From: Variovorax saccharolyticus
Lineage (GTDB): Bacteria > Pseudomonadota > Gammaproteobacteria > Burkholderiales > Burkholderiaceae_C
Direction: 5' to 3'
DNA length: 64,000 nucleotides
Assembly: GCF_030316765.1 (NCBI RefSeq)
Contig: NZ_JASZYT010000007.1
Span: forward strand, 248,001-312,000
In this document: piece by piece, positions 16,008 through 24,756 of the stretch
Numbering within the stretch: the stretch's first letter is position 1
Layout: every line of letters begins with the position of its first letter
Made by a program: the position numbers and the translations under genes
The notes under the pieces: model-generated
The model's input: only the letters and a program-made list of their open reading frames with translations
Told to the model about the DNA's origin: nothing
Databases searched by the model: none

Positions 16008-17273
16008 ATGCACTTAAACGAACTCAAGGCACTCCACGTGTCCGAAGTCCTCAAGCAGGCCGAAGCCCTTGAGATCGAAAACGTCGGCCGCATGCGCAAG
16101 CAGGAGTTGATGTTCGCGATCATCAAGAAGCGCGCGAAGGCCGGCGAGCAGGTTTTCGCCGACGGCGTACTCGAGATCCTGCCGGACGGCTTCGGCTTCC
16201 TGCGCAGCCCCGACACCAGCTTCACCGCCAGCACCGACGACATCTACATCTCGCCGAGCCAGGTGCGCCGCTTCAACCTGCACACCGGCGACATGATCGA
16301 AGGCGAAGTGCGCACGCCCAAGGACGGCGAGCGCTACTTCGCGCTGACCAAGCTCGACAAGGTCAACGACGGACTGCCCGAGAACAACAAGCACAAGGTC
16401 ATGTTCGAGAACCTGACGCCGCTGTTCCCGAAGGAGCAGATGAAGCTCGAGCGCGACGGCTTCAAGGGCGAAGAGAACATCACCGGCCGGATCATCGACA
16501 TCATCGCCCCCATCGGCAAGGGCCAGCGGGCCCTGCTGGTGGCACCGCCCAAGAGCGGCAAGACCGTGATGATGCAGCACATCGCGCACGCGATCAGCGC
16601 CAACTACCCCGAAGTGCACATGATGGTGTTGCTGGTGGACGAGCGGCCTGAAGAAGTGACCGAGATGCAGCGCACCGTGAAGGGCGAGGTCATCGCCTCG
16701 ACCTTCGACGAGCCCGCCGCGCGCCACGTGCACGTCGCCGAGATGGTGATCGAGCGCGCCAAGCGCCTGGTCGAGCTCAAGAAGGACGTCGTGATCCTGC
16801 TCGACTCGATCACCCGCCTGGCCCGCGCCTACAACAACGTCGTGCCCTCGTCGGGCAAGGTGCTGACCGGCGGCGTCGACTCCAATGCGCTGCAGCGCCC
16901 GAAGCGCTTCCTCGGCGCGGCGCGCAACGTCGAAGAAGGCGGCTCGCTGACCATCATCGGCACCGCCCTGATCGACACCGGCAGCCGCATGGACGAAGTG
17001 ATCTTCGAAGAGTTCAAGGGCACCGGCAACTCCGAAATCCACCTCGACCGCCGCCTCTACGAGAAGCGCGTGTTCCCCTCGATCCAGCTCAACCGCAGCG
17101 GCACCCGCCGCGAAGAGCTGCTGCTTGCGCCCGAGATCCTCCAGAAGACCCGCATCCTGCGCCAGCTCATGTACAACATGGACGAGATCGAGTCGATGGA
17201 GCTCATGCTCAAGAACATGAAGGCGACGAAAACCAATGTCGAGTTCTTCGACATGATGCGTCGCGGAGGCTGA
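16008..17273 (+). CDS. rho: Transcription termination factor Rho
   Basis: The 421-residue hexameric RNA helicase terminates transcription at rut sites. The N-terminal RNA-binding domain begins MHLNELKALHVSEVLKQAE and includes LPDGFGFLRSPDTSF. The motor domain has a P-loop APPKSGKT, LLVDERPEEVTEM (Walker B region), ITRLARAYN and SGKVLTGGVDSNALQRPKR (Q/R-loop area). Length matches E. coli Rho (419). It is preceded by trxA and followed at some distance by rpmE2. Confidence 0.98.
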   Translation: MHLNELKALHVSEVLKQAEALEIENVGRMRKQELMFAIIKKRAKAGEQVFADGVLEILPDGFGFLRSPDTSFTASTDDIYISPSQVRRFNLHTGDMIEGEVRTPKDGERYFALTKLDKVNDGLPENNKHKVMFENLTPLFPKEQMKLERDGFKGEENITGRIIDIIAPIGKGQRALLVAPPKSGKTVMMQHIAHAISANYPEVHMMVLLVDERPEEVTEMQRTVKGEVIASTFDEPAARHVHVAEMVIERAKRLVELKKDVVILLDSITRLARAYNNVVPSSGKVLTGGVDSNALQRPKRFLGAARNVEEGGSLTIIGTALIDTGSRMDEVIFEEFKGTGNSEIHLDRRLYEKRVFPSIQLNRSGTRREELLLAPEILQKTRILRQLMYNMDEIESMELMLKNMKATKTNVEFFDMMRRGG

Positions 17274-17285
17274 GAAAGCCTCCTC

Positions 17286-17306
17286 GCGCTGACGCCTTGT
17301 CAGCGC
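17286..17306. terminator. Hairpin between the convergent rho and Gfo/Idh genes
   Basis: GCGCTGAC (17286-17293) and GTCAGCGC (17299-17306) form a perfect eight-base stem with a five-base loop. It includes the stop codon of the minus-strand oxidoreductase. No T-run follows on either side, so termination is only a guess. Confidence 0.4.
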
Positions 17307-18361
17307 GCCGCCAGGGCCCGGCCTTCCGCCGCGCTCTGGCGACCCAGGTCGAGCAGTTCCATCAGCTCGACCGCCTGCTCCGGCGTCACCGGATTCGGGC
17401 CCTTCCCCAGGATCGCATCGCGCACCGCCGCGTAGTAGCCCACGTAGTTCCCCGCTTGCGTGGGCAGCTTCTGCGTGCGCGCGCTGCCGTCCAGCCCCAC
17501 CAGCGTGAGTTCGCCGTCGACCGGGTCGGCGCCCCACTGCGCATCGCCGGGCCGGCCGCCGGCGCGCAGCGCGTCTTCCTGCGGATCGACGCCGCGCTTG
17601 ATGAAGCTGCCGCGCGTGCCGTGCACGATGAAGCGCGGCGCCGCGAAGGCCGCCAGCGTGGTGGCGTGCAGCACCACCCGCAGCGGCGCGTGCTCGCCGC
17701 TTTCGTAGCGCAGCACGGCGTGGAAATAGTCTTCGACCTGCGCCCGCTCGCGCAGCGCGGCGGTGTCGAGCTGCAGCGTGTCCGGACGGCCGAAGAGCTG
17801 CAGCGCCTGGTCGACCAGGTGCGACCCGAGATCGACCCACAAACCGGCGCCAGGCACCGGCTGCTCGCGCCAACGCTCGCGCACCTGCGGCCGGAAGCGG
17901 TCGAAATGCGATTCGAAGTACACCGGGCGTCCGAGTTCGCGGCGCTCGAGCAGTCCGCGCAGGCTCAGGAAGTCGGAGTCGAAGCGACGGTTCTGGTAGA
18001 CCGAGAGCAGCCTGCCCTGGCGCTGCGCGAGCCCGGCCAGCTCGCGCGCCTGCGCCGCATCGAGCGTGAAGGGCTTGTCGACCACCACGTGCTTGCCGGC
18101 CTCCAGCGCAGACCTCGCCAGCGGATGGTGCTGGGCGTTGGGAGCGGCGACCACGACCAGGTCGATGTCGCCTCGGCGCAACAAGGCGTCGACGTCGGGC
18201 ACCACGTCCACCTCGGGCCAGTCGGCATGGACCTTGTTAGGCTGCGAGCTGGCGACGGCGGCGAGTTCGAGGCCCGGGACCGCCGACAGCACCGGCGCAT
18301 GGAAGGTCTGGCCGGCGAATCCGTAGCCGACCAAACCGGCTCTCAGGGTGGGAATTGGCAT
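17300..18361 (-). CDS. Gfo/Idh/MocA family oxidoreductase
   Basis: The 353-residue protein has an N-terminal NAD(P)-binding domain (RAGLVGYGFAGQTFHAPVL) and DLVVVAAPNAQHHPLA. The family signature EAGKHVVVDKPFTLDAAQAR carries the catalytic lysine. The C-terminal domain has the GAGLWVDLGSHLVDQAL segment. The FAGQTFHAP variant resembles E. coli YdgJ-like enzymes of unknown substrate. It converges on rho and is divergent from rpmE2, so it is likely transcribed alone. Confidence 0.9.
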   Translation of the reverse strand: MPIPTLRAGLVGYGFAGQTFHAPVLSAVPGLELAAVASSQPNKVHADWPEVDVVPDVDALLRRGDIDLVVVAAPNAQHHPLARSALEAGKHVVVDKPFTLDAAQARELAGLAQRQGRLLSVYQNRRFDSDFLSLRGLLERRELGRPVYFESHFDRFRPQVRERWREQPVPGAGLWVDLGSHLVDQALQLFGRPDTLQLDTAALRERAQVEDYFHAVLRYESGEHAPLRVVLHATTLAAFAAPRFIVHGTRGSFIKRGVDPQEDALRAGGRPGDAQWGADPVDGELTLVGLDGSARTQKLPTQAGNYVGYYAAVRDAILGKGPNPVTPEQAVELMELLDLGRQSAAEGRALAAR

Positions 18362-18396
18362 CTTGAACGGACCTCTGGCGCTGAAACCGCTCAGTA

Positions 18397-18405
18397 TGCG
18401 ATAAT
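18397..18405 (+). promoter_or_regulatory. Extended -10 promoter of rpmE2
   Basis: TGC-GATAAT (18397-18405) is an extended -10 element with no clear -35. Transcription from about 18412 would leave a leader of some 70 bases before the rpmE2 ATG. Confidence 0.5.
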
Positions 18406-18481
18406 CAACGGCTAAGCGAAAAGTGCTTCGAGGGCGTTCTGCCCCGCTGTGGCTCTCGCATCGACCCACAAGGAAATGATC

Positions 18482-18751
18482 ATGGCTAAAGAAGGCATTC
18501 ACCCCAACTACCGCGAAGTTCTGTTCGTGGATCTCTCGAACGGTTTCAAGTTCGTGACCCGTTCGTGCGCGAACACCAAGGAAATGGGCAAGACCGACGA
18601 CGGTCGCGAACTGCCTCTCTTCAAGCTCGACACCTCGAGCGAGTCGCACCCCTTCTACACCGGCACGCAGAAGTCGGTCGACAACATGGGTGGCCGCGTC
18701 GAGAAGTTCCGCAACCGCTTCGGCAAGACCACCGGCGCCGCCTCCAAGTAA
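18482..18751 (+). CDS. rpmE2: 50S ribosomal protein L31 type B
   Basis: The 89-residue protein starts MAKEGIHPNYREVLFVD. It has the type B features: no CxxC zinc pairs (a single Cys in TRSCANTK), SSESHPFYTGTQKSVD and RVEKFRNRFG. Type B L31 is the zinc-independent form. AAGGA at 18470-18474 is spaced for the ATG at 18482 rather than for the ATG at 18476. Its position near rho is common in betaproteobacteria. It is followed by a strong intrinsic terminator. Confidence 0.95.
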   Translation: MAKEGIHPNYREVLFVDLSNGFKFVTRSCANTKEMGKTDDGRELPLFKLDTSSESHPFYTGTQKSVDNMGGRVEKFRNRFGKTTGAASK

Positions 18752-18771
18752 GGCGGGCGCTTCCGCGTCGA

Positions 18772-18804
18772 GGGCAGCCCGGTTTACCGTGCTGCCCTTT
18801 TTTT
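18772..18804 (+). terminator. Intrinsic terminator of rpmE2
   Basis: GGGCAGC (18772-18778) pairs with GCTGCCC (18791-18797) with an inner CGG/CCG extension and TTTA loop, followed by seven T (18798-18804). Confidence 0.92.
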
Positions 18805-18833
18805 CTTTCGCATCCACGCTCCACTCCCGACCC

Positions 18834-20564
18834 TTGAACCAGCCGACGCCAGCGATCGTTGCCCAGAGCGCCGTGCGCCGCCTGCCGCGGATCGCATTGC
18901 TGCTGCTGTGCGCCGCCTACCTGATGCCGGGGCTGCTGGGCCGCGGCCCCTGGAAGAGCGCCGACATCGCGGCCTTCGGCTTCATGGCCGAGCTCGCCAA
19001 GGGCGGCGGCGGCATCGCCCGCTGGCTGGACCCGATGCTGCTCGGCCTGCGGCCCGAGACCCCCGCGCTGCTGCCGTACTGGATCGGCGCCTGGGCGATC
19101 AAGATCGCGCCGGCCTGGATCAGCCCCGACCTCGCGGTCCGCATCGCCTTCGCGCTGCTGCTGTGGGGAACCTTCAGCGCCACCTGGTATGCCGCCTACT
19201 ACCTGGCGCGCACGCCGCGGGCGCAGCCGGTGGCCTTCGCCTTCGGCGGCGAAGCGCAGCCTACCGACTATGCGCGGGCCATCGCCGATGGCGCCCTGCT
19301 GGCCATGATCGCCTCGCTGGGCCTGGCGCAGCTCGGACACGAAACCACGCCGGCACTGGCGCAGCTGTTCTTTGCCTCGCACCTGTTCTACGGCGTCGCG
19401 GCGCTGCCCTACCACCGCGTCGGCGCGTTCGTCGCGCTCTTGGTCGGCAGCGTCGGCCTGGCGCTGTCCGGCGGGCCCACGGTGGCGCTCGGGCTGGGCC
19501 TCGGCTGCGTCGGGGTGCTGGCGGCGGAGCGCCTGCGCAGCGCCGCCGACGAGCCTTCCGAATCCGAACCGACCTACAGCGTCGCGGCCATCGCCGCCGT
19601 GCTCGGCGCGACCGTGCTGGCCGCGGCACTCTCGGCCGCGATGGGCCTGTTCCAGTGGAAGATCGACTTCGGCGGCAGCGACCCGCATCCGCGCGTGCTC
19701 TCCGAAGTGCGCAGCCAGGCCAAGCTGCTGCTGTGGTTCACCTGGCCGACCTGGCCGCTGGCGGTCTGGACGCTGTGGCGCTGGCGCCGGCAGCTCATGG
19801 CGCGCCACGTCGCGCTGCCCCTGTGGTTCGCGCTGATGCCTTTGCTGGCCACCTGGACGACGGATTTCTCCGAGCGCTCCCTGCTGCTCGGGCTGCCGGC
19901 CTTCGCGACGCTGGCCGCCTTTGCGCTGCCGACGCTGCGGCGCAGCGTGGCAGCCCTGATCGACTGGTTCACGCTGCTGTTCTTCACCGGCTCGGCGATC
20001 ATCATCTGGGTGATGTGGGTGGCGATGCAGACCGGCGTGCCGGCCAAGCCAGCCGCCAACGTGGCCAAGCTCGCGCCCGGCTTCGTGCCGCATTTCTCCG
20101 CCGTCGCCTTCGTGTTCGCGCTGGTCGCGACCCTGGCTTGGGCCTGGCTGGTGCGCTGGCGCACCGGGCGCCATCGCGCCGCGCTCTGGAAGACCCTGGT
20201 GCTGCCGGCCGGCGGCGCCGCACTGTGCTGGATGCTGCTGATGACCCTGTGGCTGCCGCTGCTGGACTACGCGCGCAGCTACGTGCCGCAGGTGCGCGCG
20301 ATCGCCGACAAGGTCGGCCAGCCCGAATGCATCTCCGAGCTCGCGCTCAGCCGGCCGCACATCGCCGCGCTGCGCCACCACGGCAACTTCAAGCTCCGGT
20401 CGCTGGGGTCCGAGCCGACCTGCCCCTGGCTGCTGGTCAGCCCCGAGGCGATCGCGCGGCTGCACGACATCGTGAGCCTCGAGCGCTGGCGCCTGATCGG
20501 CACCCTGCGCCGCCCGACCAGCCCGAGCGACGACCTGCTCCTTTTCCAGCGCATCGGTGGCTAG
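18834..20564 (+). CDS. ArnT-like membrane glycosyltransferase (GT-C fold), substrate unknown
   Basis: The roughly 576-residue protein has about ten to twelve hydrophobic segments. Near the N-terminus is MPGLLGRGPWKSADIAAFGF, where the pattern G..PW..D resembles the first periplasmic loop of ArnT/PMT-type GT-C enzymes that use polyprenyl-phosphate sugars. The C-terminal ~90 residues are soluble and contain a Cys pair (GQPECISEL, SEPTCPWLL). No ATG is in frame upstream of the conserved start; the TTG at 18834 is my choice, with low certainty. It overlaps the downstream MATE gene by eight bases. Confidence 0.72.
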   Translation: MNQPTPAIVAQSAVRRLPRIALLLLCAAYLMPGLLGRGPWKSADIAAFGFMAELAKGGGGIARWLDPMLLGLRPETPALLPYWIGAWAIKIAPAWISPDLAVRIAFALLLWGTFSATWYAAYYLARTPRAQPVAFAFGGEAQPTDYARAIADGALLAMIASLGLAQLGHETTPALAQLFFASHLFYGVAALPYHRVGAFVALLVGSVGLALSGGPTVALGLGLGCVGVLAAERLRSAADEPSESEPTYSVAAIAAVLGATVLAAALSAAMGLFQWKIDFGGSDPHPRVLSEVRSQAKLLLWFTWPTWPLAVWTLWRWRRQLMARHVALPLWFALMPLLATWTTDFSERSLLLGLPAFATLAAFALPTLRRSVAALIDWFTLLFFTGSAIIIWVMWVAMQTGVPAKPAANVAKLAPGFVPHFSAVAFVFALVATLAWAWLVRWRTGRHRAALWKTLVLPAGGAALCWMLLMTLWLPLLDYARSYVPQVRAIADKVGQPECISELALSRPHIAALRHHGNFKLRSLGSEPTCPWLLVSPEAIARLHDIVSLERWRLIGTLRRPTSPSDDLLLFQRIGG

Positions 20565-21918
20565 CAGCGAACGCGGGGTGATCGCGCGCCACGCCGCGAC
20601 GGTGCTGGTCGGCCAGCTCGCGGTGATGGCCTTCGGCGTGACCGACACCATCGTCGCCGGCCGCTATGCCGAAGGCGCACTGGCGGCGCTGTCGGTCGGC
20701 TCGGCGATCTTCATCAGCGTCTACGTCTCGCTGATGGGCGGGCTGCAGGCGCTGCTGCCGGTGTGGGCCGAACTCCACGGTGCCCGGCGCACCTCCGAGG
20801 TCGGCCGTTCGGTGCGGCAGTCGCTCTACCTCTGCGCCGCCGCAATCGCGCTCGGCATGGCGCTGCTGCTGTTCCCGGCGCCGCTGCTGCGCTGGACCGA
20901 GGTGCCGCCGGCGATGCGCGACGAGGTCGAGGCCTACCTTCAGGTGCTGGCCTTCGCGCTGGCGCCGGCGCTGCTGTTCCGCCTCTTCAGCACCCTCAAC
21001 CAGAGCCTGGGCAAGCCGCAGCTCGTGACCTGGCTGCAGCTGGCCTCGCTGGGCTTGAAGCTGCCGCTGTCGATCTGGTTCACCTTCGGCGGCGCCGGGC
21101 TGCCGGCGATGGGGCTGGTCGGCTGCGGCTGGGCCACCCTGGTGGTGAACTACACGATGCTCGGCGCCGCCGTCTGGCTGCTGCGCAGCGACCCGTTCTA
21201 CACCGGCTACCGCTTCTGGCAGCGGATCGAGCCGCCCGACTGGCAGCAGCTGCGCCGCTTCGCGCGACTCGGCGTGCCGGCCGGCCTGTCGGTGCTGGTG
21301 GAGGTGACCTCGTTCACCCTGATGGCGCTGTTCATCGCCCGGCTCGGCACCGCGGCATCGGCCGCGCACCAGATCGCGTCGAACCTCACGGCGGTGGCCT
21401 ACATGATGCCGCTGTCGCTCGCCATCGCGACCAGTGCGCGCGTCAGCTTCTGGCTCGGTGCCGGCGACGCCACCCAGGCGCGGCGTGCCTGCCGCCGCGG
21501 TTTCGAGCTGACCGTGTGCTTCGCCCTGCTGTTCGCCGGCGGCATGGCGGCCCTGCGCTGGCAGCTGGCCGGGATCTATTCGGCCAACCCGGCGGTGGTG
21601 GCGCTCGGGGCGACACTGCTGCTGGCGACCGCGGTCTATCACTTCGCCGATGCCCTGCAGACGCTGTGCGTCTTCGTGCTGCGCTGCTACCGCGTCACCG
21701 TGGCGCCGCTGGTGCTCTACTGCGGGCTGCTCTGGGGCCTGGGGCTGGGCGGCGGCTACCTGCTGGCCTATCGCGGCTTCGGCCACTGGAGCGCGATGCC
21801 TTCGCCGCTCGCCTTCTGGCTCATGGGCGCGCTGGCGCTGGCAGTCACCGCCGGCCTGTTCATCGCCCTGCTGCTGTCCACGCTCAGGCCGGCGCCGGGC
21901 CGCCCCAGGCTGGCCTGA
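20557..21918 (+). CDS. MATE family efflux transporter
   Basis: The 453-residue inner-membrane protein has twelve hydrophobic segments. MATE landmarks include VMAFGVTDTIVAGRYAEGAL near the N-terminus, PAMGLVGCGWATLVVNY, and LGTAASAAHQIASNLTAV in the second half. Such proteins export cationic drugs or metabolites using sodium or proton gradients. The start is a GTG within the end of the upstream glycosyltransferase gene (eight-base overlap), so the two are co-transcribed. That coupling suggests the exporter may act on a lipid-linked or glycosylated product, but this is inference. Confidence 0.9.
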   Translation: MASSERGVIARHAATVLVGQLAVMAFGVTDTIVAGRYAEGALAALSVGSAIFISVYVSLMGGLQALLPVWAELHGARRTSEVGRSVRQSLYLCAAAIALGMALLLFPAPLLRWTEVPPAMRDEVEAYLQVLAFALAPALLFRLFSTLNQSLGKPQLVTWLQLASLGLKLPLSIWFTFGGAGLPAMGLVGCGWATLVVNYTMLGAAVWLLRSDPFYTGYRFWQRIEPPDWQQLRRFARLGVPAGLSVLVEVTSFTLMALFIARLGTAASAAHQIASNLTAVAYMMPLSLAIATSARVSFWLGAGDATQARRACRRGFELTVCFALLFAGGMAALRWQLAGIYSANPAVVALGATLLLATAVYHFADALQTLCVFVLRCYRVTVAPLVLYCGLLWGLGLGGGYLLAYRGFGHWSAMPSPLAFWLMGALALAVTAGLFIALLLSTLRPAPGRPRLA

Positions 21919-21934
21919 GGCCTCGTCGGCATTT

Positions 21935-23269
21935 TCAAGCGATGGCGCTGAGCGGCGCTGCCTGACGCAGGCGGGCCACCGGGAACACCAGCGCGAAACG
22001 CGAGCCCTTGCCGGGCGTGCTCTCGATGCGCAGTTCGGCGCCGTGGCGCTGAGCGATGTGCTTGACGATCGCCAGACCGAGCCCGGTGCCGCCGGTCTCG
22101 CGAGAGCGGCTGCGGTCGATGCGGTAGAAGCGTTCGGTCAACCGCGGCAGGTGCTCGGCGGCGATGCCCGGGCCGCTGTCGCGCACCGCGTATTCGCCGC
22201 GGCCGTCGGGCAACAGGCGCCAGCTCACGGCGACTTCGCCCCCGCCGGGCGTGTAGCGGATGGCGTTGCTGAGCAGATTCGACATCGCGCTCTGCAACTC
22301 GGTCGGCGCACCGGCGATTTCCGAGTCGGCCTGCAGCGTGAACGACAGCTGATGCCCTTGCGAACTCAGCCGGCTCGAAAGCCCTCGCCCTTCGTCCTCG
22401 CATTGCGCCATCAGCGCCCGCATGCGGGTCCAGCGGGTGGCCGGCGGCGCTGCGCTGCCTTCGAGCCGCGACAAGGTCAGCAAGTCGTTGACCAGGGTCT
22501 CCATGCGGTGCGACTGCTGCGCCATCAGGCCGAGATAGCGCGCGCGCTCCTGGGCGTCGAGCGGCAGGTTCTGCAGCGTCTCGACGAAGCCCGCCAGCAC
22601 CGTGAGCGGCGTGCGGATCTCGTGCGAGACGTTGGCCACGAAGTCTCGCCGCATCGCCTCGGCCTGCTCGAGCGAGGTGATGTCGCGCGTCAGCAGCATG
22701 CGCCGGTTGCCGGCGTAGGGATGCACCTGCACCGACAGCCGCGCCGGATGATTGCGCTGCTGCGGGCCCTGGGCATCGATCACGACGTCGCGGCTGTAGT
22801 GCCAGGAGGCCAGGTAGGCCACGAAGGCCGGATCGCGCACCAGGTTCGCCATGTGCTGCAGCAGGTCGCGTTCGGCATCGATGCCGAACTGGCCGGCCGC
22901 GGTCTGGTTGCACCACTCGATGCGGCCCTGTTCGTCGAGCAGCACGACGCCGTTCGGCGACGCCTGGATGGCAGCCAGGAACTCCTGCAGCCGGTCTTCG
23001 GCATGGCGGGTCTGCTGCTCGCGCTCGCGCAGCAGCTTGCGGATGCGTTCGGACAGCTCGCCCCAAATGCCGGGCCCCCGCGAGGGCAGCCCCGCGGCAT
23101 CGCTGCGCAGCACGTTCAGCAGTCGCTGGGCGCGCCAGGCATCGAGCAGCAGCCACAGCAGCGCGCCCAGCCAGGCGCCGAGGCCGGCGTAGTGCCAGTT
23201 CAGCAATGCCGTGGCGATGCCGCCGCCCAGCGCGGAAGCCATCAGGAAGGTTGCGATACGAAACGGCAT
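21935..23269 (-). CDS. phoR: Phosphate regulon sensor histidine kinase PhoR
   Basis: The 444-residue kinase phosphorylates PhoB when phosphate is scarce. Two N-terminal hydrophobic segments (about residues 5-25 and 29-43) are followed by a PAS region (AIQASPNGVVLLDEQGRIEW). The dimerisation box FVANVSHEIRTPL carries the phosphoacceptor His216. The ATPase domain has NAIRYTPGGG (N-box), VRDSGPGIAAEHLPRLTERFYR and GGTGLGLAIVKHI. It is the last gene of the pstS-C-A-B-phoU-phoB-phoR series, which confirms the identity. Confidence 0.96.
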   Translation of the reverse strand: MPFRIATFLMASALGGGIATALLNWHYAGLGAWLGALLWLLLDAWRAQRLLNVLRSDAAGLPSRGPGIWGELSERIRKLLREREQQTRHAEDRLQEFLAAIQASPNGVVLLDEQGRIEWCNQTAAGQFGIDAERDLLQHMANLVRDPAFVAYLASWHYSRDVVIDAQGPQQRNHPARLSVQVHPYAGNRRMLLTRDITSLEQAEAMRRDFVANVSHEIRTPLTVLAGFVETLQNLPLDAQERARYLGLMAQQSHRMETLVNDLLTLSRLEGSAAPPATRWTRMRALMAQCEDEGRGLSSRLSSQGHQLSFTLQADSEIAGAPTELQSAMSNLLSNAIRYTPGGGEVAVSWRLLPDGRGEYAVRDSGPGIAAEHLPRLTERFYRIDRSRSRETGGTGLGLAIVKHIAQRHGAELRIESTPGKGSRFALVFPVARLRQAAPLSAIA

Positions 23270-23331
23270 GCCGGGCGATTATCCCGCCCGCTCGCAGGCG
23301 GAGCCTGCCGGGCCTCTTGCACGAAGCGTGT

Positions 23332-24024
23332 TCAGACTGTCGCCTGGGCGGTGAGCCGGTAGCCGGCGCCGCGCACGGTCTCGACCATCGGCGCGGCGGC
23401 GCCGAGCGATTCGCGCAGGCGCTTGACGTGCACGTCGACCGTGCGCTCCTCGATGTAGACGTGGTCGCCCCACACCTTGTCGAGCAGCTGGGCCCGGCTG
23501 TGGACGCGCTCGGCGTGCTGCATCAGGAAGCCCAGCAGCTTGAACTCGGTCGGCCCGACCTTCAGCGGCGCCCCCTGCCAGGTGACGCGATGGGTGGCGG
23601 TGTCGAGCACCAGCTCGCCGATCTCGACCCGCTCGGCCACGGCCTCAGGCGCCCGGCGGCGCAGCACGGCGCGGATCCGCGCCAGCATCTCCTGGGTCGA
23701 GAAAGGCTTGGTGATGTAGTCGTCGGCGCCGGCATCCAGCCCGGCCACCTTGTCGGGTTCGTCGCCGCGCGCGGTCAGCATGAGGATCGGGATGGCCTTG
23801 GTGCGCGGGTCCTTGCGCCACTGGCGCGCCAGCTGCAGGCCGCTCTGGCCCGGCAGCATCCAGTCGAGCAGCACCAGGTCGGGCAGGAAGGCGTCGATCT
23901 CGCGCTGGGCGGCGGCACCGTCCTCGGCCCAGATCGGCTCGAAGCCGTTGTGGCGCAGGTTGACCGCGATCAGCTCGGCGATCGACGACTCGTCTTCGAC
24001 GATCAGGATCCTTGGTTTCTTCAT
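23332..24024 (-). CDS. phoB: Phosphate regulon response regulator PhoB
   Basis: The 230-residue OmpR-family regulator has a receiver domain with the phosphorylated aspartate in LVLLDWMLPGQSG (Asp54), and acidic residues in IVEDESS. Its conserved Lys lies in ADDYITKPFS. A winged-helix DNA-binding domain contains VGPTEFKLLGFLMQHAERVH and RTVDVHVKRLRESL. It binds Pho boxes; candidates are present upstream of pstS, ppx and ppk in this window. It is placed between phoU and phoR. Confidence 0.97.
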   Translation of the reverse strand: MKKPRILIVEDESSIAELIAVNLRHNGFEPIWAEDGAAAQREIDAFLPDLVLLDWMLPGQSGLQLARQWRKDPRTKAIPILMLTARGDEPDKVAGLDAGADDYITKPFSTQEMLARIRAVLRRRAPEAVAERVEIGELVLDTATHRVTWQGAPLKVGPTEFKLLGFLMQHAERVHSRAQLLDKVWGDHVYIEERTVDVHVKRLRESLGAAAPMVETVRGAGYRLTAQATV

Positions 24025-24042
24025 GAATTCAATGTCTGCCGG

Positions 24043-24744
24043 TCACTGCAATGCCGACTCGATGGCTTCCATCGAAGTGTGCCGCACATCGGCCCCCTTG
24101 ACGATGTAGATGATGAACTCGGCGATGTTCTTGGCGTGGTCGCCGATGCGCTCGATCGCCTTGGCGAGGAACAGCAGGTCGAGGCTGGCGGAGATCTTGC
24201 GCGGGTCTTCCATCATGTAGGTGACCAGCTTGCGCACGAAGCCGTCGAACTCCTTGTCGATCAGGTCGTCGTCCTTGAGGATCGACAGCGCCGCCGCGGT
24301 GTCCAGGCGCGCGAAGGCGTCGAGCGCCTTGCGCAGCAGGCCGGAGGCCAGGTCGGCGGCGATGCGCAGTTCGGTCGAGGGCAGCGCCCGGGCCGATCCG
24401 CTCTCGATGATCGACTTGACCATGCGCGCGATCTTGTTGGCCTCGTCGCCGACGCGCTCGAGGTTGGCGGTGGTCTTGGAGATCGCGATCAGCAGGCGCA
24501 GGTCGCGCGCGGTCGGCTGGCGCCGGGCGATGATCGACGACAACTCGCGGTCGATCTCGATCTCCATCGCATTGACGCGGTGCTCGGTCTCCGTGACCCG
24601 CTCGGCCGCCTCGGCGTCGAACTCCTGCAGCGCATAGACCGCCTGGTGGATCTGGGCCTCGACCATGCCGCCGAGCTCCATCACGCGCGAGGAGACGGTG
24701 TTGAGTTCGCTGTCGAACTGGCTGGAAAGGTGCTTCTCGGTCAT
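24043..24744 (-). CDS. phoU: Phosphate transport system accessory protein PhoU
   Basis: The 233-residue helical protein links the Pst transporter to PhoR and dampens phosphate signalling. It has two PhoU repeats with acidic metal-binding clusters: MEIEIDRELSSIIARRQPTA and LERVGDEANKIARMV, and in the second AIERIGDHAKNIAEFI. It lies 12 bases after pstB. Confidence 0.97.
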   Translation of the reverse strand: MTEKHLSSQFDSELNTVSSRVMELGGMVEAQIHQAVYALQEFDAEAAERVTETEHRVNAMEIEIDRELSSIIARRQPTARDLRLLIAISKTTANLERVGDEANKIARMVKSIIESGSARALPSTELRIAADLASGLLRKALDAFARLDTAAALSILKDDDLIDKEFDGFVRKLVTYMMEDPRKISASLDLLFLAKAIERIGDHAKNIAEFIIYIVKGADVRHTSMEAIESALQ

Positions 24745-24756
24745 TTTGCTGTCCCT

